Source: Microbaculum sp051390635
GTDB lineage: Bacteria > Pseudomonadota > Alphaproteobacteria > Rhizobiales > Tepidamorphaceae
DNA: 64,000 nt
NCBI RefSeq assembly: GCF_051390635.1
Contig: NZ_JBPODT010000002.1
Coordinates: forward strand, 1,178,001-1,242,000
Direction: 5' to 3'
The position numbers and the translations under genes are program-made. The notes under the pieces were generated by a model that was given only the letters and a program-made list of their open reading frames with translations, ran no database searches and was not told the origin of the DNA. Position 1 is the first letter of the stretch. Every line of letters starts with the position of its first letter. Shown here piece after piece: positions 37,101-44,951 of the stretch.

Positions 37101-38290
37101 CAGCGATCCACCTCGCCGAAAACGATGTCGATAGAGCCCAAAATCGCCGAGCAGTCGGCGAGCATATGGCCGTGGCTCAGGAAATCCATCGCCTGCAGAT
37201 GGGCGAAGCCGGGCGCGCGGATCTTGCAGCGATACGGCCGGTTGGAGCCGTCGGAGACCAGGTAGACGCCGAACTCGCCCTTCGGCGCCTCCACCGCGGC
37301 GTAGACCTCCCCCTCCGGCACATGAAAGCCTTCCGTGTAGAGCTTGAAGTGATGGATGAGCGCCTCCATGGAGCGCTTCATCTCGCCGCGCTTCGGCGGC
37401 ACGATCTTCTGGTCGGTCGAGCTGACGGGCCCCTGCCCGTTCGCCGATGAGAGCTTCTCAATGCACTGCTTCATGATGGCGGTCGACTGGCGCATCTCCT
37501 CCATACGGATGAGATAGCGGTCGTAGCAATCGCCGTTCCTGCCGACGGGAATGTCGAATTCCATTTCCTCGTAGCACTCGTAGGGCTGCGCCTTGCGCAG
37601 ATCCCACGCAGCGCCCGAGCCGCGCACCATCACCCCGGAGAAACCCCAGGCCCATGCGTCCTCTAGTTTGACGACGCCGATATCGACGTTGCGCTGCTTG
37701 AAGATGCGGTTGTCGGTGAGAAGCCCCTCGATGTCGTCACAGAGATCAAGGAACGTATCGCAGAACGTGCCGATGTCGTCGATCAGGTCCGGCGGCAGAT
37801 CCTGGTGCACGCCGCCGGGCCGGAAATAGGCTGCGTGCATGCGCGCGCCCGACGCCCGCTCGTAGAAGATCATCAGCTTCTCGCGCGCCTCGAAGCCCCA
37901 AAGCGGCGGCGTCAGCGCGCCCACGTCCATCGCCTGCGTGGTGACGTTGAGCAGATGCGACAGGAGCCGGCCGATTTCCGAGTAGAGCACCCGAATGAGC
38001 TGCGCGCGGCGCGGCACCTCGATGCCCAGCAGCCGCTCGGCAGCGAGCGCGAAGGCGTGCTCCTGGTTCATCGGCGCGACGTAGTCGAGCCGGTCGAAAT
38101 AGGGAATCGCCTGCAGATAGGTCTTGGTCTCGATCAGCTTCTCGGTGCCGCGATGCAGCAGGCCGATATGCGGATCGCAACGCACGATCACCTCGCCGTC
38201 GAGCTCCAGCACCAGGCGCAGCACACCATGCGCGGCGGGATGCTGCGGACCGAAGTTGATCGAGAAATTGCGGACTTCTGCCTCAGCCAT
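37100..38290 (-). CDS. nuoD: NADH-quinone oxidoreductase subunit D
   Basis: 49-kDa subunit, derived from NiFe hydrogenase, forming the quinone site with NuoB. 396 residues from the ATG at 38290 (MAEAEVRNFSINFGPQHPAA). The tyrosine/histidine quinone-binding region is GPQHPAAHGVLRLVLELDGE. The C-terminus ends CSAILGSIDIVFGEVDR as expected. It overlaps the preceding GFA-family gene by 8 bases instead of following nuoC directly. Confidence 0.97.
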   Translation of the reverse strand: MAEAEVRNFSINFGPQHPAAHGVLRLVLELDGEVIVRCDPHIGLLHRGTEKLIETKTYLQAIPYFDRLDYVAPMNQEHAFALAAERLLGIEVPRRAQLIRVLYSEIGRLLSHLLNVTTQAMDVGALTPPLWGFEAREKLMIFYERASGARMHAAYFRPGGVHQDLPPDLIDDIGTFCDTFLDLCDDIEGLLTDNRIFKQRNVDIGVVKLEDAWAWGFSGVMVRGSGAAWDLRKAQPYECYEEMEFDIPVGRNGDCYDRYLIRMEEMRQSTAIMKQCIEKLSSANGQGPVSSTDQKIVPPKRGEMKRSMEALIHHFKLYTEGFHVPEGEVYAAVEAPKGEFGVYLVSDGSNRPYRCKIRAPGFAHLQAMDFLSHGHMLADCSAILGSIDIVFGEVDR

Positions 38291-38717
38291 CACGCGACTC
38301 CGGCTTTCCAGTCATCATGGCGACCAGTTCCGGGCCGGTCATTCGTTGTGTCTCGTTGGCGAACGCATAGTTTGACGGCTGCTCATCGACGAAAATCTCG
38401 CTGACGAACCGGAACGCCGCCGGCTCATCGAGGGCTTGCGCCGATACCGCGATATGCGACCCGTCGCGCATGCGCCAGAACAACGTCGATCCGCATGAAG
38501 AGCAGAAGGCGCGCTCGCCCCACTCCGACGACGTGTAGACGCCAAGGCTGCTGTCGTCGCCGACCTCGATGGCGTCGCACTCGACCGCCATGAAGACGCC
38601 GCCGGACCAGCGCCGGCACATGCTGCAATGGCAGACCGCCATCTCGTCGCTCTTGGGCGTCGCCGTGAAGCGCACCGCCCCGCACAAACAGTGGCCTTGC
38701 CGATTCTCCCCGCTCAC
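38283..38717 (-). CDS. GFA / CENP-V family zinc protein inserted in the nuo operon
   Basis: 144 residues from a GTG at 38717 that overlaps the nuoC stop (GTGA). It belongs to the glutathione-dependent formaldehyde-activating enzyme (GFA) superfamily. Zinc cysteines are in GHCLCGAVRF, VCHCSMCRRW and FCSSCGSTLFWR, the full GFA pattern. Members bind zinc, but most, probably including this one, have no proven formaldehyde role. Tight overlaps on both sides (4 bases with nuoC, 8 with nuoD) mean it is translated as part of the complex I operon. It is not a known complex I subunit. Confidence 0.88.
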   Translation of the reverse strand: MSGENRQGHCLCGAVRFTATPKSDEMAVCHCSMCRRWSGGVFMAVECDAIEVGDDSSLGVYTSSEWGERAFCSSCGSTLFWRMRDGSHIAVSAQALDEPAAFRFVSEIFVDEQPSNYAFANETQRMTGPELVAMMTGKPESRDG

Positions 38718-39328
38718 GAGCCCGCTCCCTTGCCCGCCTTCTCGTCACCCGGCAGCACGTAGTCGACGCCTTCCCACGGCGACAGGAAGTCGAAATTGCG
38801 GAATTCCTGGTTGAGCCTGACCGGCTCGTAGACGACCCGCTTGGCCAGATCGTCGTAACGCACCTCGACAAAACCGGTGAGCGGGAAATCCTTTCGCAGC
38901 GGATGCCCCTCGAAACCGTAGTCGGTGAGCAGACGGCGCAGGTCCGGATGGCCGGAGAACAGGATGCCGTACAGGTCGTAGGCTTCCCGCTCGAACCAGT
39001 CCGCGCCCGGCCAGATCTCGGTGAGACTGGGCACCGGCGTGGCCTCGTCGACGGCGACCTTTACCCGGATTCGCTGATTCTGGCGCGGCGACAGGAAGTG
39101 ATAGACGACGTCGAAGCGCTGTTCGCGCTCCGGCCAATCGACGCCGCACACATCGATAATGCAGACGAACTGGCAGCGCGCGTCGTCATGAAGGAAACGC
39201 GCGGTCTCGAGCAGCTTGCCGGCGGGCACCGTCACCGTCAGATCGCCATGGGCGATGACCCACGCGACATCCTCCGCCCCCAGGGCGTTGACAATGTACT
39301 CGGCAAGTTCGGTCAGGGCCTCGTCCAT
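38714..39328 (-). CDS. nuoC: NADH-quinone oxidoreductase subunit C
   Basis: 30-kDa peripheral-arm subunit. 204 residues. Signature EREAYDLYGILFSGHPDLRR split as EREAYDLYGI and HPDLRRLLTDYGFEGHPLRK, followed by DFPLTGFVEVRYDD. Separate from nuoD, as in alphaproteobacteria and mitochondria. Gap of 33 bases from nuoB. Confidence 0.97.
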   Translation of the reverse strand: MDEALTELAEYIVNALGAEDVAWVIAHGDLTVTVPAGKLLETARFLHDDARCQFVCIIDVCGVDWPEREQRFDVVYHFLSPRQNQRIRVKVAVDEATPVPSLTEIWPGADWFEREAYDLYGILFSGHPDLRRLLTDYGFEGHPLRKDFPLTGFVEVRYDDLAKRVVYEPVRLNQEFRNFDFLSPWEGVDYVLPGDEKAGKGAGS

Positions 39329-39361
39329 ACCGCTCCTCTCGGAATTCCGCCGGTTCTGGAA

Positions 39362-39943
39362 TCAGCGTTCGATCGTGCCGGTGCGCCGGATCTTCTTCTG
39401 AAGAAGCAGCACGCCGTAGAGCAACGCTTCGGCAGTCGGGGGACAGCCGGGAACATAGACGTCGATCGGGACGATCCGGTCACACCCGCGAACGACGGAA
39501 TAGGAATAGTGATAGTAGCCGCCGCCATTGGCGCAGCTGCCCATGGAGATGACATAGCGCGGCTCCGGCATCTGGTCGTAGACCTTGCGCAACGCCGGCG
39601 CCATCTTGTTGGTCAGCGTGCCGGCCACGATCATCACATCGGACTGGCGCGGGCTCGCGCGCGGTGCGAAGCCAAATCGTTCCGCGTCGTATCGCGGCAT
39701 CGACATTTGCATCATCTCGACGGCGCAGCAGGCCAGTCCGAACGTCATCCACATGAGCGAGCCGGTGCGCGCCCAGTTAATCAGCTCGTCGGTCGCCGTG
39801 ACGATGAACCCCTTGTCGGCGAGCTGGGCGTTGATATCGGTGAAGAACGGATCGTTGGCGCCGACCGGGCGCCCTGTCGCAGGATCGATGACACCCTTCG
39901 GCGACGGCGCAACGAGCGGCTGGTCCTTGTGGATCAATCCCAT
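39362..39943 (-). CDS. nuoB: NADH-quinone oxidoreductase subunit B
   Basis: Carries cluster N2, the last iron-sulfur centre before quinone. 193 residues. Cluster ligands in FGLACCAVEMMQ (tandem cysteines), SMGSCANGGGYY and VPGCPPTAEALL. The start overlaps the nuoA 3' end by 10 bases. Confidence 0.97.
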   Translation of the reverse strand: MGLIHKDQPLVAPSPKGVIDPATGRPVGANDPFFTDINAQLADKGFIVTATDELINWARTGSLMWMTFGLACCAVEMMQMSMPRYDAERFGFAPRASPRQSDVMIVAGTLTNKMAPALRKVYDQMPEPRYVISMGSCANGGGYYHYSYSVVRGCDRIVPIDVYVPGCPPTAEALLYGVLLLQKKIRRTGTIER

Positions 39944-40299
39944 TCCAGTGCTCCCTTACGCCATTCGTATATGAAGCCGATCGTCAGCACGGCAAGGAAG
40001 ATCATCATCGACCAGAAGCCGAATAGGCCGACTTCCTTGAAGGCGACCGCCCAGGGAAACAGGAACGCCACTTCCAGATCGAAAATGATGAAAAGGATCG
40101 CAACGAGATAGAATCGCACATCGAACTTCATACGAGCGTCGTCGAAGGGATCGAATCCGCACTCGTAGGCCGACAGCTTCTCCGGATCGGGATTCCGGTA
40201 GGCGATGACAAAGGACGAGACCATCAGGGCCAGCCCGATTACCGCCGAAATTCCGATGAATATGGCGACGGGCAGATAGTCGTGTAGGATATCCGGCAT
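39934..40299 (-). CDS. nuoA: NADH-quinone oxidoreductase subunit A
   Basis: First gene of the complex I operon. 121 residues, three membrane helices. Conserved loop YECGFDPFDDARMKFDVRFY. The ATG at 40299 begins MPDILHDYLPVAIF. The operon promoter must lie in the 275-base gap to the divergent lipoprotein gene. Confidence 0.96.
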   Translation of the reverse strand: MPDILHDYLPVAIFIGISAVIGLALMVSSFVIAYRNPDPEKLSAYECGFDPFDDARMKFDVRFYLVAILFIIFDLEVAFLFPWAVAFKEVGLFGFWSMMIFLAVLTIGFIYEWRKGALEWD

Positions 40300-40363
40300 G
40301 TCGCCTCGGTACCGCTTTGCGCCGACGCGGAAATGCCCGGCGCTGGTCGATTAACGGCGGTAG

Positions 40364-40391
40364 GCTTAGCCCACGCTCCGGATGAGGGCAA
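40364..40391 (-). promoter_or_regulatory. possible promoter of the nuo operon
   Basis: TTGCCC (40391-40386), a 16-base spacer and CTAAGC (40369-40364) on the minus strand, about 65 bases before the nuoA ATG. Moderate match only. The rest of the 275-base divergent gap holds a short palindrome (ACCAT-TG-ATGGT near 40447-40458) and no other recognised signal. Confidence 0.35.
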
Positions 40392-40574
40392 GCGTACGAA
40401 GGCCCAATTTCCCACGAATTTTTGACTGTTGCCAGCATACTATTCCACCATTGATGGTACATATGCCAAGATGCCGCTCGCGGCGCAGCCTGCTGCACCG
40501 CACAACTGCGGCATTTTGCCGGTCCGGCCTCCGGGTGATTCTGTAGCGTGCTGACCTTGTTCCAGGAGGATTGG

Positions 40575-41204
40575 GTGTCGGTTGGACTGAAAATTCTGCC
40601 ATTTGCGTTGGCTGGTATGGTGCTCGGCGGCTGTGCGAATACGCAACAAGGCCCCCAGACCCAGTCCTACGGCTTCGCCAGCAACGCCGCGGCCGGTCCG
40701 CCTCCGGCATTCCGGCCCGCTTCGGCACCGGTTCCGAACTCGTACGCGCCGTCGGCCGATATCCCTGCCGGAGCGCCAATCGTCGAATTCCGCTCCCGAA
40801 CCGGGCCGGACATCATAGGACATACTTATCTGATCTTCGGGTATCAGGGCGAGGACGGCTCGATCGTGAAGCCGGACCAGATCGGCCTGTATCCCAAGGA
40901 TCTGTCCGGATTCGCCGTCGGCGTCAGCGGGATGGCGGAAGCCACCACCGAGCCGGTTTCCCTCGACCTCTCGATTCCGCCCAGCAATGTCTATCGCCAC
41001 CAGTTGACCGAGGACGAGTACGCACGCCTGTCGGCGGCTGCGGCGGAGGCGCGCGCCAATCCGCCGCAGTGGAACTGGACGCGCTACAACTGCAACACGT
41101 TCGTGGCCGACATGGCCGAGACCGTGGGCATGCAGACACCCGCCGGCGGCACGCTGCTTGCCCCCGTGCTGTTCATCCAGCAACTCAGGTCGCTGAACAC
41201 CTGA
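40575..41204 (+). CDS. lipoprotein with a possible permuted papain-like (LRAT/NlpC-type) domain
   Basis: 209 residues from the GTG at 40575, chosen because AGGAGG lies exactly 5 bases upstream. A lipoprotein signal peptide follows with lipobox LGGC at residues 17-20, then a flexible Pro/Ala/Ser-rich segment to about residue 68. The rest is a compact domain with TGPDIIGHTYLIFGY (His83) and, later, RYNCNTFVADMAE (Cys173). A histidine before a cysteine in an NCxxF context resembles the circularly permuted NlpC/P60-LRAT order. The family is not recognised and the enzyme role is inference. It is divergent from nuoA with a terminator hairpin 35 bases after the stop. Confidence 0.75.
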   Translation: MSVGLKILPFALAGMVLGGCANTQQGPQTQSYGFASNAAAGPPPAFRPASAPVPNSYAPSADIPAGAPIVEFRSRTGPDIIGHTYLIFGYQGEDGSIVKPDQIGLYPKDLSGFAVGVSGMAEATTEPVSLDLSIPPSNVYRHQLTEDEYARLSAAAAEARANPPQWNWTRYNCNTFVADMAETVGMQTPAGGTLLAPVLFIQQLRSLNT

Positions 41205-41238
41205 CCGCTGAATACCTGACCGGCAGGGCCGCCTGGCG

Positions 41239-41269
41239 GTCCCGGGCGGGCACCGCTATCGCCCGGGAC
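41239..41269 (+). terminator. terminator hairpin after the lipoprotein gene
   Basis: A perfect 10-base stem GTCCCGGGCG / CGCCCGGGAC with an 11-base loop, followed by TACTCTTTGTC. It ends the plus-strand lipoprotein transcript. It also abuts the stop codon of the small minus-strand zinc-ribbon frame. Confidence 0.6.
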
Positions 41270-41454
41270 TACTCTTTGTCACGCTGGTGCCCCTGCGATT
41301 TCGCTGTGGGATGAAGCCTGTGGTCACTCGGCGGCGAGAAAAGATGTTCCGGAATGACCGCGGGCGAATGGTGCGGCCTCCGGCACCAGGCGCACAGATG
41401 AAACGAAAGATCACGGGTTCCCGAACAGGACGGACAGAACCTCGATCCAGACAC
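41269..41454 (-). CDS. small zinc-ribbon protein (tentative)
   Basis: A 61-codon frame starting with GTG at 41454 with GGAGA seven bases upstream. The product begins VSGSRFCPSCSG and carries CPSC and CAWC separated by ten residues (cysteines 7, 10, 21, 24), a small zinc ribbon. The cysteine spacing and total length match the 62-residue zinc-ribbon protein at 44.4-44.6 kb, although the sequences otherwise differ. The tail is His/Pro-rich and unremarkable. An upstream ATG (41535) in the same frame lacks a ribosome site. It may be a real gene or a decayed copy. Confidence 0.4.
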   Translation of the reverse strand: MSGSRFCPSCSGTRDLSFHLCAWCRRPHHSPAVIPEHLFSPPSDHRLHPTAKSQGHQRDKE

Positions 41455-41564
41455 AGCGATTCTCCATTCTAGGGCTGCATTTAAAGGGAAATATGGTTCG
41501 TTCGGCTTTTCCGAAGCCGGCGCGACGTCAGACATTTGAGGGGCTGTATGGTTTCGTCTGCGCC

Positions 41565-43223
41565 CTACGCCACGTTGCGGCGTTGAAACGGCCCAGACGG
41601 GATCTCCGGCGGAGCGAAGCTTTCGGCATCGGCGCGTTCCCAGCGGCCGTGCCAATCGGCAAGCTCGGGGATTTCCGCGCCTGAAACAAGAAAGCCGTCC
41701 GGCAGGTAGGGATGGGCCTCGTTACCGTCGACGAAGCTGTTGTCTTCCTGACGGAACATCAGGTGATAGGGCAGGAAATTGCTGGGGTGGCTGAGTCCGG
41801 CCGCGCCGGCGATCTCGCCGAGCGCCTTCATGGTGTTGCGATGGAAACGCGCGACGCGGTCGCTCTTGTCCCCGACGTCGATCGCGCGTTGACGAACCGG
41901 GTCCTGCGTTGAGATGCCGACCGGACAGCAATTTGTGTGGCAGGATTGCGCCTGGATGCAGCCGATGGCGAACATGAAGCCGCGCGCGGCGTTGCACCAG
42001 TCCGCTCCCAGCGCCAGCGTGCGGGCGATGTCGAACGCGGAAACGATCTTGCCTGCCGCACCGATGCGCACCTGATCGCGGATTCCCGCCCCGCGCAGCG
42101 TGTTGTGAACGAAGGTCAGCCCCTCCAGCATCGGCATGCCGACCCTGTTGGCGAACTCCACCGGAGCCGCGCCCGTTCCGCCCTCGGCGCCGTCCACGAC
42201 GATGAAGTCGGGCACGATGCCGGTCTCCAGCATCGCCTTGACCATGCACATGAATTCGCGGCGATGACCGATGCACAGCTTGAAGCCGACCGGCTTGCCG
42301 CCGGAGAGGTCGCGCAACTGGCCGACGAACTGCATCAGGCCGATCGGGGTCGAAAAGGTGGCGTGCGCGGCCGGCGAAACACAATCGATCCCCATCGGGA
42401 TACCGCGTGCCTCGGCGATTTCCGGCGAGATCTTGGCCGCCGGCAACATGCCGCCATGGCCGGGCTTGGCGCCCTGGCTCAGCTTGATCTCGATCATCTT
42501 GATCTGCGGATCGGCGGCGAGTTCGGTAAACTTCTCCGGCGAGAAGCTGCCATTCTCGTTGCGGCAACCGAAGTAGCCCGACGCGACCTGGAAGATCAGA
42601 TCGCCACCGCCCTGGCGGTGATAGCGGCTGATGCCGCCTTCGCCGGTATCGTGCGCGAAGCCGCCCTTTCCGGCGCCGGAATTGAGCGCCAGAATCGCAT
42701 TTGCCGACATCGAGCCGAAACTCATCGCCGAAATATTGAAGAGGCTGGCGTCGTAGGGCTGCTTGCAGGCCGGTCCGCCGACACGCACGCGGAAATCGGT
42801 GTCGGCAATCGTCACCGGCGTCGCGGAATGCGTCAGCCATGCGTAGCCCGAGCCGTAGACATTTTCCATCGTGCCGAAGGGTCGCTTGTCCTCCGCGCCC
42901 TTGGCACGTTGGTAGACAAGGCCACGATCTTCCCGGCTGAACGGCACCTCGTCGTGATCGCTCTCGATGATGTACTGGCGGATTTCCGGCCGGAAGCTCT
43001 CCAGCAGGAAACGCATGTGTCCCGCGACCGGATAGTTGCGCAGGATCGCGTGCTTGCGCTGGCGCACGTCATAGATGCCGAGCAGGAACAGCGCGCCCGC
43101 GAATAGGGCGGGCACGAGCAGCCACTTGCTGTAGACCGCGGCGCCGACAAGCGAGGCGAGCAATACGAGCGCCACGATGACGAAAACGGCATAGCGCTGA
43201 TAGTTGAAAAGGATTTTCATCAT
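41565..43223 (-). CDS. FMN-binding glutamate synthase family protein, membrane-anchored
   Basis: 552 residues from the ATG at 43223 (or 43220). Two adjacent N-terminal membrane helices (about 8-50) anchor it, and the rest is a GltS FMN-domain TIM barrel: MSFGSMSANAILALNSGAGKG, HDTGEGGISRYHRQ, GAKPGHGGMLPAAKIS, VDGAEGGTGAAPVEF. The iron-sulfur type cysteines in CHTNCCPVGISTQDP are present. The glutaminase and C-terminal GXGXG domains of true GltB are missing. Similar stand-alone proteins (YerD-like) are widespread and their substrate is not settled. No partner gene is nearby. A much longer open frame upstream of 43223 is spurious. Confidence 0.9.
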   Translation of the reverse strand: MMKILFNYQRYAVFVIVALVLLASLVGAAVYSKWLLVPALFAGALFLLGIYDVRQRKHAILRNYPVAGHMRFLLESFRPEIRQYIIESDHDEVPFSREDRGLVYQRAKGAEDKRPFGTMENVYGSGYAWLTHSATPVTIADTDFRVRVGGPACKQPYDASLFNISAMSFGSMSANAILALNSGAGKGGFAHDTGEGGISRYHRQGGGDLIFQVASGYFGCRNENGSFSPEKFTELAADPQIKMIEIKLSQGAKPGHGGMLPAAKISPEIAEARGIPMGIDCVSPAAHATFSTPIGLMQFVGQLRDLSGGKPVGFKLCIGHRREFMCMVKAMLETGIVPDFIVVDGAEGGTGAAPVEFANRVGMPMLEGLTFVHNTLRGAGIRDQVRIGAAGKIVSAFDIARTLALGADWCNAARGFMFAIGCIQAQSCHTNCCPVGISTQDPVRQRAIDVGDKSDRVARFHRNTMKALGEIAGAAGLSHPSNFLPYHLMFRQEDNSFVDGNEAHPYLPDGFLVSGAEIPELADWHGRWERADAESFAPPEIPSGPFQRRNVA

Positions 43224-43406
43224 CGCGGTGTGATCAAGCCAAACTTTCCGGGGGGAGACAAGAGACCGTGCGGATCGACATCGTGGTGACCCGGTAGCGA
43301 CAAACGACAGCCTCGAGCGTCCCGGACCATGGCGGATATTCATGAAGAATTGCTTCCGATCCGAGTCGCGGGCCCGTCGTTTTCCCTGCGCCTTGTCGGC
43401 CGCGGC

Positions 43407-43442
43407 ATCGGACCGGGACGTCCTTGCGCGTCCCGGTCCGAT
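43407..43442. terminator. long perfect hairpin between the small gene and the GltS-like gene
   Basis: A 14-base perfect stem (ATCGGACCGGGACG and its complement) with an 8-base loop, about 53 bases past the stop of the 68-residue gene and about 185 bases before the GltS-like start. There is no T tail on either strand. Probably a terminator or an mRNA 3' protection structure for the small gene. Confidence 0.5.
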
Positions 43443-43495
43443 CCGCGAACGAAGAGATGGGGCAACGTGCCGCATCCCTCGGGATTCGCAACGAT

Positions 43496-43702
43496 CTAGA
43501 AATCCGCGCCTTCCAGCTTGGCGATCAGCGCATTGCGGTCCTCTACCGATTTGATCCGCACCGTCAGTGCCGTGCTTTTCGACGGCACCTGCGGCGGCAA
43601 CGAAAACGCGACATCCGGCAGGGCCTCGGCCGCCCACAGTTTGAAACGGGGCAGCTTGTTCGGGCCGCGAAGCGGGAAGGTATGGCTGTATCTGAAGCTC
43701 AT
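43496..43702 (-). CDS. conserved-looking small hypothetical protein
   Basis: 68 residues starting with ATG at 43702, with AGGAG eight bases upstream. Begins MSFRYSHTFPLRGPNKLPRF and ends DRNALIAKLEGADF. No signal peptide, no membrane helix, no cysteine. Mixed beta/alpha character. It stands alone between a long hairpin (43407-43442) and the Nudix gene (213 bases upstream). No family recognised. Confidence 0.65.
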   Translation of the reverse strand: MSFRYSHTFPLRGPNKLPRFKLWAAEALPDVAFSLPPQVPSKSTALTVRIKSVEDRNALIAKLEGADF

Positions 43703-43915
43703 TGCTGGCTCCTGTCTGCAAATGAGGGGGAACCCGCCCGCGCACCCGTGCGCGGCGCCGGCTCTCCAGTCCTTTGTTTCTGGGGAGATGCGTCCGACCT
43801 GGTGCCGCCCTTGCCATGGCAGGTGGCGACACCAGGCTGTCAGCCGATTTTCGGGTTGCCCTTGAGAAGAGCCGACGTGGCAGCAAGGAAGACCGGCACC
43901 ACCGCCGTTTCGGCG

Positions 43916-44419
43916 TCACAGTCCATCGGGACACCGTTCCACCTGCACCTTTGTGCTCGGTGGCACCCTGCAGTTGGATAGGACGAAATCGGCAAGCCCG
44001 GCATCGTCGAGCCGGTCCGCAGCCTCCTCCACGGAAAACCAGCGGCGCTGCCTTTGCTCCTGCTCTCGCCAGGTGCTCAGCGTGCCGTGCACCCTCATGC
44101 CGAACACGGTGACGCGGCACGGCTCGACCGAACCGTCGTCCAGGACCTTCATGTAGAGGTAGTCGGTCAACGGGCCGGGATTGATGTCGCCGATGATCCC
44201 GGCTTCCTCGAACGCTTCGCGCGAGGCGGCAAAGACCGGCGGCTGATTCTCGATCGGCCATCCCTTGGGAATGATCCAGCGCCCTCGCCTGCGCGAGGTG
44301 ATCAGCAGGATCCGCATCTTCCCGTCGCGCCTCGTGCGCCAGGGCAGCACGCCGAACTGCTGCAACGCGGTGCTGTCGGTATTGGGATCCGGCTGCCCCA
44401 CTCGCGTCCCTTTGCTCAT
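43916..44419 (-). CDS. Nudix hydrolase
   Basis: 167 residues. The Nudix box is recognisable as GWPIENQPPVFAASREAFEEAG. The helix with REAFEEAG holds the metal-binding glutamates, while the first glutamate of the canonical box is a glutamine here. The preceding RRRGRWIIPKGWP is typical of the diphosphoinositol-polyphosphate/diadenosine-polyphosphate subgroup, so a nucleoside- or inositol-diphosphate substrate is likely but unproven. Its ATG overlaps the stop of the upstream zinc-ribbon gene (ATGA), so the two are translated together. Confidence 0.9.
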   Translation of the reverse strand: MSKGTRVGQPDPNTDSTALQQFGVLPWRTRRDGKMRILLITSRRRGRWIIPKGWPIENQPPVFAASREAFEEAGIIGDINPGPLTDYLYMKVLDDGSVEPCRVTVFGMRVHGTLSTWREQEQRQRRWFSVEEAADRLDDAGLADFVLSNCRVPPSTKVQVERCPDGL

Positions 44420-44604
44420 TGCAGACCTCCCTCGCCCCGCGGCAGGACGGACGCGGCCTGGGAATCGCGCGCGGTGTCGGCGCGAGGCGTCGCGCGCGGC
44501 GTCGGGACCGTTTTAAGGGTCTTGCACCACGGGCAGCGGTTGGCGGCGCGCGGAAGCTGCCTGTTGCACGCAGGACAGAAAGGACGGGATCGGGAAAGGG
44601 CCAT
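44416..44604 (-). CDS. small zinc-ribbon protein paired with the Nudix hydrolase
   Basis: 62 residues from the ATG at 44604, which has GGAG nine bases upstream. Begins MALSRSRPFCPACNRQLP. CPAC and CPWC (cysteines 10, 13, 24, 27) form one zinc ribbon, followed by a basic, Thr/Arg-rich tail. It overlaps the Nudix start by four bases. A similar cysteine layout occurs in the tentative 61-residue frame at 41.3-41.5 kb. Function unknown. It could bind nucleic acid or act as an accessory to the hydrolase. Confidence 0.7.
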   Translation of the reverse strand: MALSRSRPFCPACNRQLPRAANRCPWCKTLKTVPTPRATPRADTARDSQAASVLPRGEGGLQ

Positions 44605-44645
44605 GGATTCGCTCCGACGCGGCGACACGTGAGCGTCGCAGAAAT

Positions 44646-44657
44646 AAACCGCGGTTT
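44646..44657. promoter_or_regulatory. 12-base palindrome upstream of the zinc-ribbon/Nudix operon
   Basis: AAACCGCGGTTT is a perfect palindrome about 42 bases before the zinc-ribbon ATG, in an AT-rich patch that otherwise would hold the -10 region. A candidate operator. No regulator recognised. Confidence 0.35.
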
Positions 44658-44914
44658 TTGAAGATTGGTCCCCGGAGCGGAGAAATTATTGCGGCGTTAT
44701 GGGTTCACGGGACGCCCGCTCCGGGTTGCGGAGCGTGCTTGATCCATGAGCCTCGATATCCTGACGAGCGTTTCCATGCACATGGCGTCCATCTAGGCAT
44801 CGATTGTGGCGAATTGAAGGGCCGCGCCTCTCCTGCCGCCTTGTTTTCTACTTTATTTCAGTGCGTTAGGCCGGTCTGGGCCCGGCAGGCGCGTTTCGAC
44901 CGGCGCGAGCCGCC
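44658..44914. other. non-coding stretch between the Nudix operon and hmuV
   Basis: No supported gene on either strand. It contains a short hairpin (GCTCCG/CGGAGC near 44730-44746) and a T-rich patch around 44843-44866. Open frames here lack ribosome sites and have the composition of random GC-rich DNA. Confidence 0.5.
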
Positions 44915-44939
44915 GGCGACGGCCGGCCCGCCCGTCGCC
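44915..44939 (-). terminator. hairpin downstream of hmuV
   Basis: GGCGACGG and CCGTCGCC form a perfect 8-base stem with a 9-base loop, 12 bases past the hmuV stop. No T run. It plausibly ends the hmuTUV transcript. Confidence 0.45.
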
Positions 44940-44951
44940 TGGAATCGGGAC

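Noticed and set aside
41455..41535. N-terminal extension of the small zinc-ribbon frame to an ATG at 41535
   Set aside because: No ribosome site there, whereas the GTG at 41454 has GGAGA at a good distance.
43224..44261. Long 5' extension of the FMN/GltS-like frame
   Set aside because: It crosses the well-supported small gene and the Nudix gene. The family start with membrane helices is at 43223.
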